A DNA stretch of 64,000 nt from an uncultured Bacilli bacterium. Lineage in GTDB: Bacteria; Bacillota_I; Bacilli_A; RFN20; CAG-826. Below the pieces are notes generated by a model. The model was not told the DNA's origin. It saw nothing but the letters and a program-made list of their open reading frames with translations, and did no database searches. Shown piece by piece: positions 59,003-64,000 of the stretch (the stretch's first letter is position 1; each line of letters begins with the position of its first letter). Both the position numbers and the translations under genes were made by a program. The stretch is taken from the NCBI GenBank assembly GCA_944363525.1, contig CALVUF010000001.1, positions 1 to 64,000 of the forward strand. Direction: 5' to 3'.

Positions 59003-59086
59003 GTGACACTGTAAATGAATCTGTAAATGACACTGTAAGCGGGAATGACACCGTAAATGAATCTGTAAATGAGTCTGTAAATTTTC
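59003..59086 (+). pseudogene. Relic of another AlbA_2-type repeat tail
   Basis: One frame reads DTVNESVNDTVSGNDTVNES and continues, from 12-bp units such as GACACTGTAAAT. Repeats of this kind are typical of the tails of AlbA_2 proteins. No domain is left before or after it. AGGTACTTCACA follows at 59089-59100, the same 12 bases that begin at 11977. The surrounding 58615-59186 holds no intact gene. Confidence 0.5.
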
Positions 59087-59186
59087 ATAGGTACTTCACA
59101 GACACTTCACAGACCCCGGCGATTCCAAAACCTTAACGCCGCCCAACAACAAAACCCCGAAGGCTTTAACCCTCGGGGTCATTGGC

Positions 59187-60083
59187 TTAGTTCTTGGATA
59201 GGATCGTGGCCCGTTCCTTGATCAAGCGTTTAATCTTGTCTTTGTCTTCTTCCGATAACAAGGAATCATCGATCGCTTGGTCGAATTGCTTCTCTTGGCC
59301 CAATAAGCGATTCAGCAACCGGGGCAAGACCACCGGGGTCAAGCCCAGGCGGGCGGCGAATTGCTCGAAGTCAGTTAATCGCAAATCGTCTTTCTTACCA
59401 TTGAGGGTCAAGGCCAATTGATGGGGGTAACCGGAGATGACGGAGCTGCTCAATCCATAGGCCGGGGCTAATCGGTAAGCGGTCTTGGCCTCGATGAGGG
59501 CCAGCTTCTTTAAGTGGAGGTCATTGTCCCCGGTTAAGAAGGCGAATAGGAGGCGGGATAGGTACTCGGCCTTGTCTAAGCCCGGATAAGCCGAATATTG
59601 CTGGAGGACGGCCTTGCCATCCTCGTAGCTCCCTTCCCGCTTGGCCGCTTCTCCCCGTCCGAGCAACGCGGCGAAATCCTCAAACCCCAACTTATCACGT
59701 TTCACCTCATCGAGCCGGCGGAGCAATAAGCCCAACCCGTCGTTGGTTTGGAAGAAGCCGAATAAGGGGACCTTGATGCCGGATAGGCTAGCCAAGGTCA
59801 AAAGGAGATGCTCCATGGGGATCCGCTTCGGATCGTTTTTATCGGGATAGATGACGAGGTAATTGGGGTAAGGCCGGTTCCGCCCCAAGGGCAAGGTGAC
59901 GATCCTTTCCTCCCCAGGGATGGCTTTGCCGTTCCTCGCATCATTGGATAAGGCGTCGGAATAGGTTAACTCGGCTGTGTCTTTGAGCCGAAGATCGGCG
60001 AAATGGGCCCTAAGGCAATCGCTATGGTAGGGCAAAATATCGTCATTAAGATCCTGCTGGCAATAAAGGCAACGCTTAATCAT
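59187..60083 (-). CDS. hipT: HipT-like kinase of a HipBST locus, probably catalytically impaired
   Basis: The 298-aa protein has an N-terminal zinc-ribbon-like segment (CLYCQQ, HSDC) and a HipA-type kinase core. The catalytic motif reads TGDNDLHLKK: Asp188 is present, but the Asn normally found after the Lys is Lys193. The DFG-equivalent reads APAYGLSSS, with Gly210 where relatives have Asp. The ATP-binding Lys position reads NYLVIYP (Ile78). It follows a HipS gene (8-nt overlap) and a HipB gene, the standard hipBST order. The substitutions suggest a pseudokinase. Confidence 0.8.
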   Translation of the reverse strand: MIKRCLYCQQDLNDDILPYHSDCLRAHFADLRLKDTAELTYSDALSNDARNGKAIPGEERIVTLPLGRNRPYPNYLVIYPDKNDPKRIPMEHLLLTLASLSGIKVPLFGFFQTNDGLGLLLRRLDEVKRDKLGFEDFAALLGRGEAAKREGSYEDGKAVLQQYSAYPGLDKAEYLSRLLFAFLTGDNDLHLKKLALIEAKTAYRLAPAYGLSSSVISGYPHQLALTLNGKKDDLRLTDFEQFAARLGLTPVVLPRLLNRLLGQEKQFDQAIDDSLLSEEDKDKIKRLIKERATILSKN

Positions 60084-60411
60084 TGTCGTAGACCTCGATA
60101 TCGCCGAAGCAGTTATGGGCTAAGGATAACAAGCACCCAAACCGGTCATCGGGATCTAACCCCATGGAATGGCAGGCCAAGCCGAGGTTATTCCCCTCGG
60201 GCAATAGGTTGTCAAAGCAAGGGAATAGATAAGAAGAGGAATAGGGTTCCCCGGTTTTCGGCAAGCTCAGCGACACCGGCGGGTTCTTCTTATCGGCAAG
60301 GTACCCTTGGTCATATTCAAAAACATAGGCCGACCCGGTTTCACGGAGGTAGCCGCAGAACCGCCCCTTCTTATACACCAGGCCGGTCCGGCTAGCGCTT
60401 TCCATCCCCAT
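60076..60411 (-). CDS. hipS: HipS-like antitoxin (HipA N-terminal subdomain)
   Basis: The 111-aa protein matches the HipA N-terminal subdomain: GLVYKKGRFCGYLRETGSAY, VFEYDQGYLADKK, VSLSLPKTGEPY and the typical FPCFDNLLPEGN. In HipBST systems this small protein neutralises the HipT kinase. It overlaps HipT by 8 nt and HipB by 20 nt, so all three are translationally coupled. Confidence 0.85.
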   Translation of the reverse strand: MGMESASRTGLVYKKGRFCGYLRETGSAYVFEYDQGYLADKKNPPVSLSLPKTGEPYSSSYLFPCFDNLLPEGNNLGLACHSMGLDPDDRFGCLLSLAHNCFGDIEVYDND

Positions 60412-60610
60412 CCTCCTCTTCCGGGACCAAGCGGGCCCCGAACATCTTCAAGGCCTGATTGACCTTATCGAGCCGGACGGTCTGCTTCCCCCGTTCGAGC
60501 TCCTGGACGAAGCGAAAGCCGAGGCCGGAAAGGAAAGCGAATTCCTTCTGGCTGTAGCCGGCTTCCTTCCGCTTCCTCCGTATGTACTCGCCGATCAGGT
60601 TGTCGTCCAT
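60392..60610 (-). CDS. hipB: HipB-like HTH regulator
   Basis: The 72-aa protein carries an XRE/Cro HTH (GEYIRRKRKEAGYSQKEFAF, LSGLGFRFVQELERGKQTVR) in the form usual for HipB proteins. It is first in the hipBST operon and probably represses it through the inverted repeats upstream. Its end overlaps hipS by 20 nt. Confidence 0.88.
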   Translation of the reverse strand: MDDNLIGEYIRRKRKEAGYSQKEFAFLSGLGFRFVQELERGKQTVRLDKVNQALKMFGARLVPEEEDGDGKR

Positions 60611-60664
60611 AGGGGATAGTCTATACCCAAGAATGAATAAATTAATTAGTAAGTTAAATATAAT

Positions 60665-60718
60665 ACCCGAACGGGTAACAATTTTCTTAAATTAACTCAA
60701 ACTGAAGCCCGTTCGGGT
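60665..60718. promoter_or_regulatory. Operator-like inverted repeats upstream of hipBST
   Basis: ACCCGAACGGG (60665-60675) and its exact complement CCCGTTCGGGT (60708-60718) are separated by 32 AT-rich bases. Each arm is itself nearly palindromic. They lie 55-108 nt before the hipB start. Two HipB-type dimers could bind and form a loop across the promoter. Confidence 0.6.
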
Positions 60719-60743
60719 CTTACTTTCCCTTCTTTGGGCATAG

Positions 60744-60768
60744 AAAAAAGCCCCGCCTAGGAGGGGCT
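60744..60768 (-). terminator. Terminator of the ABC/GntR operon
   Basis: Read on the minus strand, AGCCCC / GGGGCT with an 8-nt loop is followed by a run of six T, just past the permease stop codon. Confidence 0.8.
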
Positions 60769-60773
60769 CGCTA

Positions 60774-61832
60774 TCAATAATAGGTGGCGGGGCTATCGAT
60801 GACGGTGACGCTGATGACGTAGCAGATCAGCCCGATTAGGAGGCCAGAGAGCAAGGCGATGCCGAATCCCATCCAGGAAAGGCGGGAGAGTTTGAACCGC
60901 CGTTCGTAGATGGCGGAAAGCACATAACAATAGGCCCCTAAGGGGATGAGGGTGAAGAATCCGCCGATGGAAGTGAGGGCCAAGGCCAAGGCGAAGGCCG
61001 GGATGAAGGTCAATATCCGTAAGGGCAGTTTCTCATTATCCCCAGAAGTCCCGCAGAGCTCGCCGCTCGGCTGCTTGACGAGGAAGGCGAAGACGGCAAT
61101 CGTCACTAAAGCCAGGCAGTGGATGAGCATATAGACGATGTCGGCAGGGCTATAGATTATGGCCGGCTCCCCAACGATCCGGGCGGCGAAGGTCCGGCTA
61201 AGGACGATCATCGTGCTGACCGGGTCGATGGAAATCGAGAGGACGGCGTCAAGGGGCTCGCCATCGAATTGCTGGACCAGCACCACCGCGATGTAGAAAT
61301 ATAGGAAGGCGAATAAAAGGGCCGAGGCGTAATGGATGACCCCCGTCCGGAAGGAGAGGGAGATTTTGGCGAAGAAGGCTCCGACTAAATAATGGGCGGC
61401 TAAGAAAAGCAAGAGGACCAGCAATAAGGGGAAGTAATAGCCATAATGCAATGGGCCACGCCCATCCTGGGGCCTGGTTTGGAAGACGATGATCCCATTG
61501 AGCAGGGCCAATAGGTAAATGATGAGGACTAAGGTTAAGAAGGCCACTAGCATCGTCAAATGCCTAGTGAGCCAAAGGGTCTTGCGCTTAATGGGGAAGG
61601 AGTAATAGACGTCGGTGCTCCGGCGAGAATAACGGTAGGACTCGGCCATGAAAGGCAGGCAGGGGGCGACGATTAAAGGGAAAACGGAAAGGACCTCGAC
61701 CCCGGGGTTCGGCCAATAGCCATAGAAAGACGAGGTGCTGGCGAGGTAGATGACCAATAGATAGATGACGGAGAAGATGGCGAGGGCTGGGAGATAGGAT
61801 AGCAGGCATTGCCCGATCAGGCGTTTATTCAT
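60774..61832 (-). CDS. ABC transporter permease-like membrane protein
   Basis: The 352-aa protein has about nine membrane helices. It lacks a recognised substrate-binding motif but is encoded with an 8-nt overlap directly after an ABC ATPase and a YtrA-type regulator. This is the plan of Bacillota ytr-like operons that respond to cell-wall stress or antibiotics. The loop RRSTDVYYSFPIKRKTLWL matches ABC-2-type permeases. Substrate and direction are unknown. Confidence 0.75.
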   Translation of the reverse strand: MNKRLIGQCLLSYLPALAIFSVIYLLVIYLASTSSFYGYWPNPGVEVLSVFPLIVAPCLPFMAESYRYSRRSTDVYYSFPIKRKTLWLTRHLTMLVAFLTLVLIIYLLALLNGIIVFQTRPQDGRGPLHYGYYFPLLLVLLLFLAAHYLVGAFFAKISLSFRTGVIHYASALLFAFLYFYIAVVLVQQFDGEPLDAVLSISIDPVSTMIVLSRTFAARIVGEPAIIYSPADIVYMLIHCLALVTIAVFAFLVKQPSGELCGTSGDNEKLPLRILTFIPAFALALALTSIGGFFTLIPLGAYCYVLSAIYERRFKLSRLSWMGFGIALLSGLLIGLICYVISVTVIDSPATYY

Positions 61833-62709
61833 CGATCCGTCCCTCCTTTTTGGTTAAGGCCAGCTCGGCGGCTAAGGTCTCGTTTTCCTCCATCGGGACC
61901 GATTCAAGCAGGGCCGGCTTATAGGCTTCTTTGAGCCTCGCGATCCCCTCCTCGTTTTCCTTGACGATGAAATGGGTGATGGAGCCGAGGTGGCGGAATA
62001 AGACGACCTGGAGGCCGAGCTCCTCTAAGTCGGTGGGGGTGAGGCTTGAGGGCAACAAAGCTTGGTATTTGACGAGGTTGGCCCCGAAGTCGGCCGAATC
62101 GGCGTCTTGGCCGAGCCTCCCTTTATATAGCAAGAGGAACCGCGAGGCCATTGAGCGGGCGGCTTCGGCGTTATGGGAGGCGGCGACGATGGCTTTATGG
62201 TCCGCTACCATCAATAGCTGATCCTTAATGAAAGACAAAGAGAGGGCATCGAGGCCATCGAAGGCCTCGTCCAACAAGAGGATTGGGGCCGAGCTCGCGA
62301 TGGCTAAGGAGAGCATCGCCTGCCGCCTCATCCCTTTAGAATAGGAAGAAAGCCGTTGCTTGGGGTTCAAGCCGAATTGCTTTAAGCAAAAGGCGAGCCG
62401 TTCCTCGTCGAAGGAATAGAAGCTGGCGTAGATCCTTTTCAAGGAAACAAGGGAATGGGAGACGTCGTAATAGGGTTCATCGGGCAAGAAGAAGACCGGG
62501 GTCTGCTTCTCCTCGACTGGAGAGCCATTGATCAGTATTTGCCCCTCGGTCGGGTCGATGACGCCGGCTAAAAGGCGGAGGAGGGTTGATTTGCCGGACC
62601 CATTCTCCCCGATTAGGGCGGTGATGCCGTCATTGATCTCGGCGGTCAGCCCCTTGACGGCGACGATGGGCCCATAGTTTTTGCTCAGGTTGTTTATTTC
62701 GATCCGCAT
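61825..62709 (-). CDS. ABC transporter ATP-binding protein
   Basis: The 294-aa ATPase has Walker A GENGSGKS (34-41), a signature-like SYSKGMRRQ (near 122-130) and Walker B ILLLDEAFDGLD (from 143). The C-terminal 100 residues resemble the regulatory tail of drug- and stress-type ABC ATPases. It overlaps the regulator gene by 16 nt and the permease gene by 8 nt, so the three form a tight operon. Confidence 0.92.
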   Translation of the reverse strand: MRIEINNLSKNYGPIVAVKGLTAEINDGITALIGENGSGKSTLLRLLAGVIDPTEGQILINGSPVEEKQTPVFFLPDEPYYDVSHSLVSLKRIYASFYSFDEERLAFCLKQFGLNPKQRLSSYSKGMRRQAMLSLAIASSAPILLLDEAFDGLDALSLSFIKDQLLMVADHKAIVAASHNAEAARSMASRFLLLYKGRLGQDADSADFGANLVKYQALLPSSLTPTDLEELGLQVVLFRHLGSITHFIVKENEEGIARLKEAYKPALLESVPMEENETLAAELALTKKEGRIDE

Positions 62710-63017
62710 TGGCGCTTGACCTCCTCGATGATATCGTCCCCGGAGTAATCCTCCAACAGGGACTCAATGGCTTGGGTGAGCTTGGATTTGGGCGGCTCGA
62801 GGCTTTGGACCCGGTAGCCGCTGCGGGAGACGGCCTCGATATAGCCTTCTTGGATCAATAGCTCATAGGCTTTTAAGACGGTTAAGGGATTACATTGATA
62901 AAAAGCCGCCGTCTCCCGAACTGAAGGGAGGCGGGATTTCAGCGGATAGGCCCCGTGTTTGATGGCCTGGACGTAGTCGGAGGCGATTTTCTCGTATAAG
63001 GTCCCTTTGCCGTTCAT
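62694..63017 (-). CDS. GntR family (YtrA-type) regulator
   Basis: The 107-aa regulator has a GntR winged helix (DYVQAIKHGAYPLKSRLPSV, RETAAFYQCNPLTVLKAYEL, GYIEAVSRSGYRV) and only a short C-terminal dimerisation tail, as in the YtrA subfamily. It probably represses its own ABC operon, released by a cell-envelope stress signal. Palindromes lie at 63035-63086 just upstream. Confidence 0.88.
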   Translation of the reverse strand: MNGKGTLYEKIASDYVQAIKHGAYPLKSRLPSVRETAAFYQCNPLTVLKAYELLIQEGYIEAVSRSGYRVQSLEPPKSKLTQAIESLLEDYSGDDIIEEVKRQCGSK

Positions 63018-63034
63018 GGTTATATTATTGCCCC

Positions 63035-63086
63035 GGGGAATCTGTTATACAAGTGAATATAACAGTTGTACATTCTCAGATTCCCC
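63035..63086. promoter_or_regulatory. Nested palindromes at the GntR/ABC promoter
   Basis: The inner CTGTTATA-N8-TATAACAG (63042-63065) lies inside an outer GGGGAATCTG / CAGATTCCCC pair (63035-63044 and 63077-63086). The minus-strand promoter TGTACA-17-TATAAC overlaps the inner palindrome. The inner one is the best candidate for the GntR operator. Confidence 0.65.
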
Positions 63087-63136
63087 TTGCGGTTGCGGTT
63101 GTTCCGATTATAACTTAGGCATAAGGAGGAAGAACG

Positions 63137-64000
63137 ATGATTGGTTCTTTGCTGCTAACGGCGCTAACCGCCGTCGGTGGCAGCGCGGCGACCGGCGATT
63201 CGGCCACTACTCTGCCGCCTCTAGTCATCCCCGCCTCCGAAGCCGCTTTAGCAAGCGATCTCGAGGGTTTTACCTGCCTTTATCAGGATCCGAAGGTCAA
63301 GACGTGGAATATGATGATGGATACGTCTACGCGACGCTTTCGGTCTATCGAGCGCCTTTCACCGAGAAAAGCAATCTCTATTTGCTTAATGCCGCGGTGC
63401 AATTTACGCCTGGCCACGTCGCCATTTTGAATGACAACACGCAGTCAAACGGCGAACCGTTCGCCGATTCATACCTTGGCGCTGGGTATTTTCATATCCG
63501 TTTAGCCGAGGTTAATGAAGGCTGGCGTCACAGCAGCAAGCTGAAAATCAAGCAATGCTGGCCACAATCGAGCGACGTCTCGACCCCCATTTCCTCATCG
63601 TTTGGAAGTGAACTTAGTCTCGGCTTTTCCAAAGGCGGGAAAATTTTGATGAATAATGGTGGAAGTTTGGGTTTTGAAGGTGATGTTTCTTCGTCCCTTG
63701 GCCTTTCTTTCCCGTTCAGCAAATCAAAATCTAGCCTGGTCGATGATCCAAGCCTTTCCGAGCAATGGACTAACGAGGATTCAAAAGAAGTAGAGCGGTC
63801 GTTCGAAACCCTATATCCTAAAGTAGCGGGATCCCTCACCTACAGTCTCGACGCGAATATTCTCTTCGAAATGGATGAGTCGGCGAACGGGATGTCGGAC
63901 GACGCGTTTTATTGTCAGTTTACGACCATGAATCAAGGCGTCGACGCCGACGGCAACGATTTGGAGCGTAAAGTGACCTATCGGTCGTCGTGGCCTTTTT
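63137..64000 (+). pseudogene. Secreted protein of unknown function, frameshifted and cut by the window edge
   Basis: ATG 63137 has AAGGAGGAA 8 nt upstream and opens a signal-peptide-like N terminus (MIGSLLLTALTAVGGSAATG). The frame reads to LYQDPK near 63295. The coherent continuation is one base out of frame (QDVEYDDGYVYATLSVYRAP from 63298) and stays open for over 230 codons to the window end. That part is beta-rich and low in charge, with Gly/Ser-rich stretches (SELSLGFSKGGKILMNNGG, DVSSSLGLSFPFSKSKSS). The indel lies between about 63275 and 63297. The family is not recognised. Confidence 0.6.

Noticed and set aside
59003-59086. Iteron array or origin of replication
   Set aside because: The 12-bp units keep one reading frame with AlbA_2-tail-like residues, and there is no dnaA, repA or AT-rich unwinding element nearby.

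Overview
The window looks like chromosomal DNA of a low-to-mid GC Gram-positive bacterium (Bacillota, possibly an uncultured gut lineage of Bacilli or Erysipelotrichia). The signs are strong AAGGAGG-type ribosome binding sites, lipobox lipoproteins, a FeoA-FeoA-FeoB operon with a FeoB-associated Cys-rich peptide, an ECF transporter S component, a YtrA-type GntR/ABC operon and standard use of TGA as stop. Taxonomic placement is inference; there is no rRNA or ribosomal protein operon in the window. Core genes look about half G+C by eye. An IS110 element (29.7-31.3 kb) is much more GC-rich, and the large defence genes at 31.6-39.6 kb are more AT-rich than their surroundings.

Layout. 0-10.4 kb: housekeeping and metabolism (4Fe-4S aldo/keto reductase, large secreted lipoprotein, GH31 glycosidase, ferrous iron uptake operon, tRNA-Arg). 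10.6-23.9 kb: accessory DNA with a small kinase, a decayed gene, an AlbA_2/HATPase regulator between 77-bp direct repeats, two DUF4143-type ATPases behind repeat arrays, an AbiE toxin-antitoxin pair, a split HipA-like toxin-antitoxin pair and a frameshifted ATPase. 24-29.2 kb: GNAT, radical SAM, PH-domain and TPR-like proteins, then a DUF3990/DUF3791-type three-gene module. 29.2-31.5 kb: a gene of unknown function split by an IS110 element. 31.6-44.5 kb: a defence island centred on a four-gene operon (HNH nuclease, methyltransferase, DruH-like protein, DruE-like DUF1998 helicase) resembling Druantia type III, followed by a second HNH nuclease, a PLD nuclease overlapping an ASCH protein, and an AAA ATPase. 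44.9-48.1 kb: alkylation repair (Ogt, AlkA-like), aldo/keto reductase and lipoprotein. 48.2-50.1 kb: a second AlbA_2 gene, again between direct repeats. 50.3-56.0 kb: AbiEi-like protein, MFS, hemolysin III, PH-like membrane proteins, ExoIII and an ECF S component. 56.1-60.7 kb: a second, frameshifted DUF3990 module, a third AlbA_2 gene with in-gene 12-bp repeats, and a HipBST locus whose kinase lacks key residues. 60.8-63.1 kb: ABC/GntR operon. 63.1 kb to the end: a secreted protein with a frameshift that runs off the window.

The most unusual theme is that several regulator- or ATPase-type accessory genes each carry their own family-specific short-repeat array at the promoter. For two of the three AlbA_2 genes the array is repeated on the other side of the gene, so that each gene looks like a self-contained cassette. 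Many accessory genes also lack a Shine-Dalgarno and have a -10 box 6-11 nt before the start codon, which suggests leaderless or nearly leaderless mRNAs.
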